Assembly: GCF_008124885.1 (NCBI RefSeq)
Contig: NZ_VNHX01000012.1
Location: 62,001-126,000 of the forward strand
From: Sphingobacterium allocomposti
GTDB lineage: Bacteria > Bacteroidota > Bacteroidia > Sphingobacteriales > Sphingobacteriaceae
Length of the DNA: 64,000 nucleotides
Direction of reading: 5' to 3'
The notes under the pieces were generated by a model. That model searched no databases and was not told the origin of the DNA. It saw only the letters and a program-made list of their open reading frames with translations. Within the stretch, counting starts at the first letter, position 1. Every line of letters starts with the position of its first letter. Below are positions 1 to 8,400 of the stretch, one piece after another. The position numbers and the translations under genes were made by a program.

Positions 1-480
1 CCGCTGTTCGGCGTGGAAACCACGGGCTATACAGTGTTTGCCGGAGGAGTTGTGCTTGCCGTCATGATTTTTCCAATTATGATCAGCATTATGGTAGAGG
101 TACTCCAAACCATTCCACAAGAGCTGAAGAATGCCTCGCTGTCTCTCGGTGCCACGAAGTGGGAAACGGTTACCAAAGTCATTTTAATCAAAGCAAAGCC
201 GGGGCTTTTGGCGGCTGTGGTGCTGGGTATCTCCCGCGCCTTTGGCGAGACAGTGGCTGTTCTGATGGTTTGTGGTAATATCCCGCAAATTCCGAAATCT
301 TTTTTCGATGCCGGGTATCCGCTACCGGCACTAATCGCCAACAATTTTGGTGAGATGATGTCGATTCCGCTGTATGACTCAGCACTTATGTTTGCAGCCT
401 TATTATTGTTCGTCATCATATTTGGTTTTAACCTATTGTCCCGCATAATTCTAAATAAACTGGAGGCAAAAGCATCATGA
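1..480 (+). CDS. pstC: PstC, phosphate ABC transporter permease (C-terminal part)
   Basis: Inner-membrane permease of the high-affinity phosphate importer PstSCAB, which pairs with PstA to form the channel. The reading frame is open from base 1, so the N-terminus lies outside the window. The visible part carries the EAA coupling loop (ELKNASLSLGATKWETVTKV), which contacts the ATPase, and several hydrophobic segments. A GTG at 13 is in frame but would be an internal codon. The stop overlaps the pstA start by 4 bases, as expected in an operon. The following pstA and pstB make the assignment firm. Confidence 0.93.
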   Translation, partial: PLFGVETTGYTVFAGGVVLAVMIFPIMISIMVEVLQTIPQELKNASLSLGATKWETVTKVILIKAKPGLLAAVVLGISRAFGETVAVLMVCGNIPQIPKSFFDAGYPLPALIANNFGEMMSIPLYDSALMFAALLLFVIIFGFNLLSRIILNKLEAKAS

Positions 481-1331
481 GTAATGTAAAGAAAAGGCTT
501 TTCAAGGAGAAAGTGGCCAAAGTATGCATGCAGCTGGCCGGCATCACTATTACGGGATCCCTATTTTTTATTGTCGGCACCATTCTTTATAAAGGTGCTC
601 CCTATCTGACATGGGAAATGATCAGTGAAACGCCGAAAGGAGGATTCTACATAGGCAAAGACGGCGGAATTCTAAATGCGATATTAGGTTCGCTGTATCT
701 GGCGACGGTGTCGACGGCACTGGCCACAGCTATCGGCGTACCCATATCAATTTACCTGAATGTCTATGTAAAGGCCGGTTCCTTTTTAGAGCGATTCAGT
801 AAGCTGCTGTTCGACGTGCTCTTCGGCATACCCTCTATAGTATACGGAGCCATAGCTTTTAGTCTTATGGTATGGATGGGGATACGGGCGTCACTGCTCG
901 GCGGTATCATCACCATTACGTTGCTAACCATACCCATTGTTGTGCGTACGATCGATGAGCTCCTAAAAACTGTCCCGGTTGATCTAAAGAATATCACTTT
1001 TTCGCTCGGCGCGACACAGTGGGAAACGGCGAAAATGTTCTTACGGTACATCAAACCGGGAATTTTCACGGCGATCCTGCTCGCTTTCGGAAGAGCTATC
1101 GGAGACGTAGCGGGTGTACTGCTCACAACGGGGTTTAGTGATAACCTGCCTAAATATATCGACGAGCCGTCTGCTACGCTACCTCTTGCCATCTTCTTTC
1201 AGCTAAGCAGCCCTATTCCTGAAGTCCAGGGGCGGGCGTATGCTTCGGCATTAATCTTAACTTTTATCATCTTAATAATCGTAATATGCACGCATCTACT
1301 AGCATCCAGACAGCAGAAACACAAGATTTGA
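477..1331 (+). CDS. pstA: PstA, phosphate ABC transporter permease
   Basis: Second membrane subunit of the phosphate importer. The 284 residues match the family length. A first membrane helix lies near residues 20-40, several more follow, and an EAA loop (DLKNITFSLGATQWETAKMF) lies near residues 172-191. ATG at 477 overlaps the pstC stop (ATGA). The 3' end overlaps the annotated pstB start by 46 bases, which is long for an operon and suggests pstB starts later. No PhoU gene or pho-type operator is visible downstream. Confidence 0.95.
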   Translation: MSNVKKRLFKEKVAKVCMQLAGITITGSLFFIVGTILYKGAPYLTWEMISETPKGGFYIGKDGGILNAILGSLYLATVSTALATAIGVPISIYLNVYVKAGSFLERFSKLLFDVLFGIPSIVYGAIAFSLMVWMGIRASLLGGIITITLLTIPIVVRTIDELLKTVPVDLKNITFSLGATQWETAKMFLRYIKPGIFTAILLAFGRAIGDVAGVLLTTGFSDNLPKYIDEPSATLPLAIFFQLSSPIPEVQGRAYASALILTFIILIIVICTHLLASRQQKHKI

Positions 1332-2095
1332 TCAACTTGTCAACGCCACATATACAGATTAAAGATCTCAATGTTACCATAGAAGGAAAACGTATCCTCA
1401 AGGACATCAATCTTTCTATACCGAACAATTCGATAACATCCATCATCGGCCCTTCGGGCTGCGGGAAGACCACACTTTTAAAAACGTTGAACCGTTTAGT
1501 AGACGATACCAAGGGCGTCGAGATTACGGGATCCGTATTGGTTAATGGCGAAGATATATACGCGAAGGATGCAGAAGTAACCCATATCCGAAAAAAAATG
1601 GGATTGCTTTCCCAGAAGCCTTTTCCCCTGCCCATGTCTATATTCGATAATATTGCGTACGGGCCACGTATCCATGGGGAACGCAACAAGGAGGTACTTA
1701 AACAGATCGTAGAAAGGCAGCTGCGGAACGTGGGACTGTGGGAAGAAGTGAAAGACCGGCTGGAAAGCTCAGCGAGCCGTCTATCCATCGGCCAGCAACA
1801 GCGGCTGTGCCTAGCCCGCGGCCTGGCGGTACAACCAGAAATCATACTTGGTGATGAATCGACATCGGCTTTAGATCCGATTTCTACCCAAACCATTGAA
1901 AATCTACTGGTCGAACTGAAAAAAGACTATACCATCGTGCTTGTTACACATATTCTACGGCAGGCCAGACGTGTGTCAGACCATATCATCTTCGTCTATG
2001 CCGGCGAGGTCGTTGAATTCGGACGGACAGAAGATGTTCTGTTGAATCCACAGAACGAGATCACAAAGCAGTATGTGAAAGGCTTTATCAGTTAA
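1286..2095 (+). CDS. pstB: PstB, phosphate ABC transporter ATPase
   Basis: Cytoplasmic ATPase that powers phosphate import through PstC and PstA. The sequence shows Walker A (GPSGCGKTT, about residues 53-61), a signature motif LSIGQQQR, a Walker B region ending GDESTSALDP, and the H-loop THILRQARR. The usual DEP after Walker B reads DES. ATG at 1286 gives a 46-base overlap with pstA. An in-frame TTG at 1328 would overlap the pstA stop as TTGA and give a length nearer the family norm, so the true start is uncertain. The usual phoU does not follow; the next gene runs the opposite way. Confidence 0.93.
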   Translation: MHASTSIQTAETQDLINLSTPHIQIKDLNVTIEGKRILKDINLSIPNNSITSIIGPSGCGKTTLLKTLNRLVDDTKGVEITGSVLVNGEDIYAKDAEVTHIRKKMGLLSQKPFPLPMSIFDNIAYGPRIHGERNKEVLKQIVERQLRNVGLWEEVKDRLESSASRLSIGQQQRLCLARGLAVQPEIILGDESTSALDPISTQTIENLLVELKKDYTIVLVTHILRQARRVSDHIIFVYAGEVVEFGRTEDVLLNPQNEITKQYVKGFIS

Positions 2096-2127
2096 GCGGG
2101 CCTCCCAGACTTGTAGGAAACAAGACG

Positions 2128-2973
2128 TCACCCCCTGTTTCCGGTCGCTATCGGTTTGTCATTTCTCGACCACTCGCTCCAAGATCCGACGTAAAGTGCC
2201 GGAATATCAAACCCGGCATAATCGAGTGCGAGCAAGGTGTGACACGCACTTACGCCTGAACCACAATGTACCGCAATTGCCGAAGACTGTTTCTGATCAA
2301 AAAAAGGTCCGTAAAGCTTACGCAGTTCATCCGGAGATTTAAACAACCCGTCTTCCTGTAAATTATTTGCCAATGGAATGTTAACCGCTGTTGGAATATG
2401 ACCGGCGACAAGATCTATCGGTTCACGCTGTCCGGCGTACCTGGCTTCCTCCCGGACATCAATAATCAGGGTTTCTTCCGGCCTTTTCGTATATGATGTT
2501 ACGTCCTCGATATCTACCGTTGGTAGCTGCCAGACGTCAAATGAATATCCCGAACCTTTATGTTCTCCTTCGATTCCCGCCGCCATGGGTAGGCCCTTAG
2601 CTTTTGCAGTGCCGAATCCACCATCCAATACCTGCACCGCGCAGTGCCCTGCGGCGCGCATCATCCACCAGAACCGGGCCGCAGCGTTCGTCCCACTGGC
2701 GCGGTCATAGACAACCACACGCCGCTCTTCTGTAAGACCGATTCCCGACAGCAGGCCTGAGAAGCGCGCCGGCTCCGGCAATGGGTGTCTGCCCCCCTTT
2801 GCTGGATCGCCTATTTTCGATAAATCATGCTCCAGATCGACATATACCGCCCCACTTATGTGTTCACGTTGATACGCGGCCCGCCCTGCAGGGCCGGAAG
2901 TAGCGTCAACTAATAGTATATTCCCGGTTTGGAGGGCCTCCAGAAGTTCGTCTGCTGATATAATAGGCTGCAT
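2128..2973 (-). CDS. Two-domain sulfurtransferase (3-mercaptopyruvate/thiosulfate type)
   Basis: Two rhodanese domains in tandem: an inactive N-terminal one (about residues 5-120) and a catalytic C-terminal one with the cysteine loop HCGSGVSAC. Such enzymes move a sulfane sulfur from thiosulfate or 3-mercaptopyruvate to an acceptor such as cyanide or thioredoxin. The CGSGV loop is closer to the SseA/mercaptopyruvate type than to classic rhodanese (CRKGVT), but the substrate cannot be settled by eye. The start at 2973 (MQPIISADELL) fits the family; an upstream ATG at 3021 would add 16 residues that look non-coding. Convergent with pstB, with a 32-base gap. Confidence 0.85.
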   Translation of the reverse strand: MQPIISADELLEALQTGNILLVDATSGPAGRAAYQREHISGAVYVDLEHDLSKIGDPAKGGRHPLPEPARFSGLLSGIGLTEERRVVVYDRASGTNAAARFWWMMRAAGHCAVQVLDGGFGTAKAKGLPMAAGIEGEHKGSGYSFDVWQLPTVDIEDVTSYTKRPEETLIIDVREEARYAGQREPIDLVAGHIPTAVNIPLANNLQEDGLFKSPDELRKLYGPFFDQKQSSAIAVHCGSGVSACHTLLALDYAGFDIPALYVGSWSEWSRNDKPIATGNRG

Positions 2974-3092
2974 AACAAGCTGTGTTTTCCTAAATATAGT
3001 TATTAATCGGTTTATTCCCAAGCATGGGCTGTATATTTGAAATTACCGCAGAAAATTTGCATCAAAAAGGTTGTGATGCTGCCGGAAACAAA

Positions 3093-3122
3093 AAAAGAGG
3101 GCAACCTAAACTGCCCTCTTTT
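3093..3122 (-). terminator. Intrinsic terminator after rpsU
   Basis: Inverted repeat AAGAGGGCA (3095-3103) and TGCCCTCTT (3112-3120) with an 8-base loop, followed on the minus strand by a run of T. It lies just after the rpsU stop and could also end transcription from the other side, because A/T runs flank both arms. Confidence 0.85.
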
Positions 3123-3142
3123 TATTATAGAATAAACAATAC

Positions 3143-3334
3143 TTATACAGTTTCCTGATTTAATGATTGTTTATAGATCGCCTTCTTAATTTGGGTACGA
3201 CGGGTTACAGACTTCTTCTCGTATGCTTGACGTGAACGTAGCTCGCGTAATACACCAGTCTTTTCAAATTTCTTTTTGAAACGTTTCAACGCTCTATCTA
3301 GAGATTCTCCTTCTTTTACATTTACGATAATCAT
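3143..3334 (-). CDS. rpsU: 30S ribosomal protein bS21
   Basis: Small basic protein of 63 residues ([20 protein letters not shown]...) typical of Bacteroidota bS21, which binds the platform of the 30S subunit near the 3' end of 16S rRNA. In Flavobacterium, bS21 helps hide the anti-Shine-Dalgarno sequence, and rpsU mRNA keeps a strong Shine-Dalgarno for feedback control. This gene has exactly such a site upstream, plus a near-ideal Bacteroidota promoter and a downstream terminator, so it appears to be a single-gene unit. Confidence 0.96.
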   Translation of the reverse strand: MIIVNVKEGESLDRALKRFKKKFEKTGVLRELRSRQAYEKKSVTRRTQIKKAIYKQSLNQETV

Positions 3335-3346
3335 GTGCTTTTATAT

Positions 3347-3355
3347 ACCTCCTTT
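3347..3355 (-). promoter_or_regulatory. Strong Shine-Dalgarno of rpsU
   Basis: The minus strand reads AAAGGAGGT followed by 12 bases and the rpsU ATG. Most Bacteroidota genes lack such a site, and the other genes in this window show none this complete. Known work on Flavobacterium bS21 makes an autoregulatory role likely; the role here is inferred. Confidence 0.8.
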
Positions 3356-3380
3356 CGTGCCCTTTTATTTTTTGTGTTTG

Positions 3381-3411
3381 CAAACATACAAAAAAAACAC
3401 GTGTAATCAAA
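3381..3411 (-). promoter_or_regulatory. Predicted rpsU promoter (TTTG-N19-TATGTTTG)
   Basis: On the minus strand a -33 TTTG (3408-3411) is separated by 19 bases from TATGTTTG (3381-3388), an exact match to the Bacteroidota consensus TTTG/TAnnTTTG. A start of transcription near 3375 would give a leader of about 40 bases carrying the Shine-Dalgarno sequence. Confidence 0.7.
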
Positions 3412-3585
3412 ATATTATATAAAAAAGGTAAAGATATTTTTCAGTAGCACTTTACGTACCTGTGTAGCCGAGTGTTTGTATGCGGGCTCTCGGCGCAGTC
3501 TTCCACGGCACGCCCATATTACAGCTGTCACAACGGACTATCGTGCACCTTTCCGCCCCGCCCCACCAGCAGAAACCTTGGGAAC

Positions 3586-3621
3586 AAAAAAAAGCCGTCT
3601 TCCCTTGCGAAAAAAACGACT
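3586..3621 (-). terminator. Terminator of the interrupted host tRNA gene
   Basis: The minus strand carries AGTCGT and ACGGCT arms (3593-3621) followed by eight T, 10 bases beyond the 3' end of the broken tRNA. It resembles in layout the terminator that follows the intact element-borne tRNA at 47309-47342. Confidence 0.6.
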
Positions 3622-3630
3622 TTCGATCTG

Positions 3631-3675
3631 TGCGCCCACCTGGGCTCGAACCAGGGACCAAAAGATTATGAGTCT
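3631..3675 (-). pseudogene. 3' part of a split tRNA(CAT) gene, left ICE junction
   Basis: The minus strand reads AGACTCATAATCT (3663-3675) and then the 3' side of a tRNA: a variable loop, a perfect T arm (CCTGG TTCGAGC CCAGG) and the acceptor strand TGGGCGC with discriminator A at 3631. The 5' half is missing here; it lies at 47557-47598. Joining the two gives a complete tRNA with anticodon CAT and a fully paired anticodon stem. The 13-bp core is the left attachment site. Confidence 0.85.
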
Positions 3676-3765
3676 GATGGTCATATATCTTGGAAATGGG
3701 TGAAAAACGCCATTTCTGTTTTACAAAGGCAATATATGAACAAATTTTGAAATCGCAAAATTTTC

Positions 3766-3791
3766 TTCCGTTACGTATTTGTTACGGTTTT
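3766..3791 (+). repeat. Left copy of a 26-bp end repeat (possible integrase arm site)
   Basis: Begins TTCCGTTACG and ends GTTACGGTTTT. A copy with 25 of 26 bases identical and in the same orientation lies at 47193-47218, directly upstream of the integrase gene. Each copy holds two GTTAC units 10 bases apart. Position near both ends suggests arm-type binding sites of the recombinase; this is inference. Confidence 0.6.
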
Positions 3792-3893
3792 AGAGCAAAA
3801 CGTTTTTACAATTTTCTTCTTGAAATTCTACTCGGAAAATATCCCCAAAATCATAAACTTTATTGTTGATGGCAGAAAAATACTCCGTGGACA

Positions 3894-5012
3894 TCAATTT
3901 CGCATATTACTGATCCCCAGTTTGCCTAGTACGTCTTGAATGAGGTATGATATGTATATAAAATCGTCCTTTGACAGACCTAACACGTATTTATTAAATT
4001 CTCCCTTAAAATTATCGTCTACTCGGTAAAGTGTTAACAACAATTCTTCTTGGGTAAAACCATTCGCTAAGAGACTACTTTCACTAATTTGATTACATTC
4101 TAACATAAGCAAATCAGTATCAATCACATATGATGACAAGGTTCTTCGGACAAGCCATCCTCTTTGCTTTGCTTCTCCATATATCGAAAAAGGGAAAAGG
4201 TCTTCAACAGTTATTGGAAAAGATATTCCCTTCGATTTCAATGCTTTTAAAGCGACTGAATATTTGATACAATTCTTTAAAATGCTGAATGTCTTACTTT
4301 CTGCCGAATCGAGTGGAATATGAGTTCTGATTTTTTCAATGGCTAGGTTCCCCGCAGCATCATCGTCAAAAATACCAACAGCCTTCAAATATTTATCAGT
4401 ACCTGATTTTCGCACCAAACTCTTTCCCCAGATGAACAGCTGCCGCTCTACCCATGATGCCCCACCTCCATAAGTGATGCATTCTAAATTTATATGCTCT
4501 AAATAATCTGCAAAATAAAATCCAAAAGTAACGTTAATGATATTTTTATCTGTAGGCCCCTCTAAAAAAATAGTTTCTTTTTTCTCAAATACGACACGGT
4601 ATTTAATTAAGCTAATATGATGTATAAGATCTCTAATGTTTTCACGCCATTCATTCGATTCTGAACTATAATGCCAAACTTTCCAAACTCCCTGATAAGT
4701 TTTTGTCAAATTATCAAATTGAGTTAGCCCAACAATATACAAAGGTAGATTTGCACCTGTTCTCTTTTTATACAAACTCTTCAACAGAACCAATCCTCCG
4801 TTATCATTTGGAACCTCATTTTCCCGAAGGGGCATTTGAAAATCAGTAATTAATAAATGAAACTCTCTCTTTTGAAGGTTTTCAATCGCCTCTTGAACAC
4901 TTGACGCCTGTGTAATGTCCAAAGTTTCTGAGAAAACTTCCCTAATTTGTTTAATTATAGACGTAATTTTCGCAAAATCATCGTCGACTATGAGTATCGA
5001 AATTAGATTCAT
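3894..5012 (-). CDS. dtcC: Receiver-TOPRIM effector protein (Detocs DtcC-like)
   Basis: 372 residues. Residues 1-130 form a response-regulator receiver with an acid pocket (D10-D12), a phospho-acceptor D57 (LLITDFQMP) and T97. From about residue 145 a TOPRIM-like domain follows: E151 in IFLEGPTDK, and DDDAAG at 216-221, which fits the E...DxD metal site of OLD-family nucleases. No DNA-binding output domain is present, so it is unlikely to be a transcription factor. In known Detocs defence systems DtcC is a receiver fused to an effector, often a PNP-type ATP nucleosidase; I recall variants with other effectors, including TOPRIM. Phosphorylation probably switches the nuclease-like domain on. 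It starts 1 base after dtcB ends. Composition is AT-rich, unlike the tra genes. Confidence 0.75.
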   Translation of the reverse strand: MNLISILIVDDDFAKITSIIKQIREVFSETLDITQASSVQEAIENLQKREFHLLITDFQMPLRENEVPNDNGGLVLLKSLYKKRTGANLPLYIVGLTQFDNLTKTYQGVWKVWHYSSESNEWRENIRDLIHHISLIKYRVVFEKKETIFLEGPTDKNIINVTFGFYFADYLEHINLECITYGGGASWVERQLFIWGKSLVRKSGTDKYLKAVGIFDDDAAGNLAIEKIRTHIPLDSAESKTFSILKNCIKYSVALKALKSKGISFPITVEDLFPFSIYGEAKQRGWLVRRTLSSYVIDTDLLMLECNQISESSLLANGFTQEELLLTLYRVDDNFKGEFNKYVLGLSKDDFIYISYLIQDVLGKLGISNMRN

Positions 5013-5013
5013 T

Positions 5014-5454
5014 TTACTCTCCCATCAACTTAGATAACTCCTCCATCCAACTGTCATCTTCGGAACTAAAAAGTACCGCACCAATATAAAAATCACTAAA
5101 TTCCTTTTTAAATAATGTATCAACTTTTCCAAACGTAATATTGCCGTCCTGAGTAGGGAAAACATCAAACATCGTAAACAATATAGTTGGAGTGTACAAT
5201 TTCCTACGTTTCATTTCCCTTAATACTTTTTCTCCTCCAAATTGCTCGTAGTTTCCGCCTAAATCATTGTTTCCTTTCTCCCATAAAGGGATTGTCATAT
5301 CTAAAATAAGAAAATCATAAATTTTATGATTATTTTTCAACTCAGACACTCCAGCTTGAAAGGATTCCTTAACAACTATATCGTGTTGCCCTTGAAATTC
5401 TAATAATCGTTTAATTTTTTCTTTATCATCTTCAATTATCAATAATCGACGCAT
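5014..5454 (-). CDS. dtcB: Stand-alone receiver domain protein (Detocs DtcB-like)
   Basis: 146 residues, essentially one receiver domain: acidic residues E8-D10 and the likely phospho-acceptor D52 in FLILDMTIP, with no output domain. A long insert (about residues 55-75, WEKGNNDLGGNYEQFGG) sits after the acceptor. In Detocs, DtcB is thought to act as a phosphate sink that drains accidental kinase activity and prevents self-poisoning; the same role is inferred here from gene order and domain content. It overlaps the end of the kinase gene by 23 bases and is followed after 1 base by the effector gene, so the three are almost certainly co-translated. Confidence 0.78.
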   Translation of the reverse strand: MRRLLIIEDDKEKIKRLLEFQGQHDIVVKESFQAGVSELKNNHKIYDFLILDMTIPLWEKGNNDLGGNYEQFGGEKVLREMKRRKLYTPTILFTMFDVFPTQDGNITFGKVDTLFKKEFSDFYIGAVLFSSEDDSWMEELSKLMGE

Positions 5455-8400
5455 CTGAAATAGCTTTTTTAAATGGGAAAAATAATGTTATGCTAAACTT
5501 ACCGTTTTCAAAGGAAAAATCAAAAAGATCTGTTTTTGCGAGAGCTTCATATAACAGAATTCTTTTTATTTTATCAAAACCACTTTCACCTTCTTTATTC
5601 GATCTCTCTATATTATCATGATTATTCCAATTTTGTTTAACTTTCTCTAGCTTTTCTATATTCAATGCATAATTAACCTTCGAATTCACATTATTAGAAA
5701 ATGTAATTTGCATATATTTATCATCGTCTGATTTTTTTGCAATTACATCTAAAACAATATCCCGTGGATGTAAATTACTATGGGCAATAACGTTGTTTAA
5801 TAAAATATTGAAAACAAATATTAAGCTACTGTAACCTCCAAAATCTTCCTCTAACTGTACATTCGGCACTAAATTAAACAAGGGATTAATCCTATTGGTA
5901 AGATGGAAGCTTGCATCTAACAGGGTGTGTATACTTAAAATAGAAGAAGAATTTGTCGTATTGAGATAAAACCACTCGGAAAGGTAGTCCAACTCTTGAT
6001 TTATGTCCGTACTAGACTTCGTGAGATTTGCTATAAGCTGGCATTCATTCGGTAATTCAAGTTTTCTTAAATCAGTTATAGTGGACTCGATAAGAGTTTG
6101 AAAATAATTTGAGATTTCGTTAGAAAATCTAGTATTGATATCATTTTGTAGGTGGATTAGTGTATAGTTAACTAAGTTAGTTAAAATGATTTCAATTGCT
6201 TTATCCACTGAAATTAAAAATGGTTTATGTTCGCTATAAAATCTAAAAAGAAGTTCGTCATTTGTGAAATATGCGAATAATCCTTCTTTTTTTTCAGGTT
6301 GTTTTTCAGTCTGAATTTGAATTAAACTATCTCTAATATAAATCGTGTAGTCGTCAATTTGCTTCGAAAATAACTTTAGTCGCTCCTGTACCAAATTGTT
6401 TATTTCAGGGTTATGCGATAGTTGTCTATGCCATACTGGGTTATTAATGTATGTATCCTTGGATTTTGAACTTACTAAGTCAAGTTTTTCAAATACACTA
6501 CGAATATGGTTTTTAAGTGCTCCATGTCTGATCCTAGTACTTAAACAACTATCTAATCCATATTCTTTACTAAATAGAAAATTATCTCTCGATTCTAAAT
6601 AGATATTTTTGAAAGCCAAATAATCTGCGCTATTATAAAGATCAATAGTCTCATTTTTTTCGACCAATGCTTTATCCCAATTTTTAGTATTAAAAGGGTT
6701 AAACCCTATTAAAGTTTGATTAGTCGAAGACAATTCTATTTCTTTATATCTTTTAAAGTCATCTTGAAATTTGTTTATTTGTAAGTCCTTTAGGCTATTA
6801 ACGTCAATATACAGTCTTCCCTCATCGACTTCCTTTAGAACTTTGCGGACACTACTTGCACGATAAATTTCGTCTCGTTCTTTTTCATATAATTGTTTAT
6901 TTATCGGGTTAGCAACTGTCAGTTGTTCAAGAATATGAATTCGGTCTTCTTCCACCTCCGAAATTGAAACATAATCTGTATTATATTTAAGTGTATCGAT
7001 AGTGGCAACCTTTTCAAGAAAATGTATGGTCTTTAGATTACCGAACTTTTCAATCATTAGATTTATATCTAAATCTCTTAAATCGTCTACTCCGAAATTC
7101 AATATAAAATCATCATAAACTTCAAACAAATCATATTCTTTGACTACAAGAGAAAATAATATTGACAATTCTATTAAACTAGTAAAATCACTTTTATCGG
7201 ATAATCTTTTGATCTCATCAAATAATGACAGGTAGTCTATCTTTCTATAAATTAAATTATTGTCAAAATATATAGAAGAAAACAAAGTTAGGGCTTCTTT
7301 TAATCGTCCAAGGTGTAGATATGAAAAGTATATTAGGCTATTTTTCTTCTCCAAATAATAGTTTGGGATAACATTTTCTATTCGTCCTAGAATTTCGATT
7401 GTCCTTTCAAAATTTCCAATTTTAAATTGCTGGGTAGCACATGCAAATATTGTCTGTATTTCAGATTTCGAGTTAAAGTCAGTGTGTTCGTTTGTTCCAA
7501 ATTCTATACCGTTATAAAATTTAAATGATTCTTGACTGGCAAACTTTAAAAGATTAGACTCAACATTTTGATGGAAGTTTAGGAATTTGATGTTCTTAGG
7601 AGTAATAAACGACGTAGATAATATGCCAGTGTAATAATTCCAATCCAATTGACCTTCTATTTCCGAAAGTAAAGCAAATATTTGCTTTCCTATATTAAAA
7701 TTCATCAACTGAAGGGATATTTTCAACAACCTTTTTACGCAACTTTCCTCATCTTTTCGAAAATTAAATAGCTTAAAGGTATCGACAAGAATGCTGTTTG
7801 CTAATCCACTAAGGTTAAGGGGAATAAAGTCTAACCCCAAATTAATCAGAGACTTACAGTATACTTGATACAGTTCATATTCCAAAGGGTCTGATAGAAG
7901 TAGACCTCTTGATGTTTCCAGGGATTTTTCGAAATCCCCCATATAGTAGGAATTTATGCATGTAATATATTCAGAATTAGCGGAAGGATTGTCTGAATCA
8001 TCTTTATGATTCACAATATTAAATATAGCCGTCAATCTTGGATCGTTGGGGACTAAACATTTTGCATTTTTAATAAAGCTCAAAAATAATTTGTCATACT
8101 CTGCATTTCGAGAGATGTTGTAAATTATTGAATCTAACAAAATTAAATATTGATCGATTACTGAAAAGATATTGGATACATATAAAACACTACTTAGATC
8201 TTTGAATTCGTATTCATAATTAGCATAACTAAAATTCTTAAAAACAAAATAGTCTTTAACAAAACCACTAGCTTGGATATTGTCAATATCATTTTGGAAC
8301 TGTTTTAGAAAACTTTCATATGATAGGTTAGACTCGGCTCTCTTACTACTTGAACTAATGTTAAATTCATAAATTGAATTCTTAATTATGTTTAAATACT

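Noticed and set aside
3472..3750. Plus-strand open frames of 63-92 codons across the left ICE junction
   Set aside because: They run through the tRNA fragment, its terminator and the att core; no family resemblance and three frames overlap.
3894..5454. Ordinary two-component transcription regulators
   Set aside because: Neither receiver protein has a DNA-binding output domain; one ends after the receiver and the other continues as TOPRIM.
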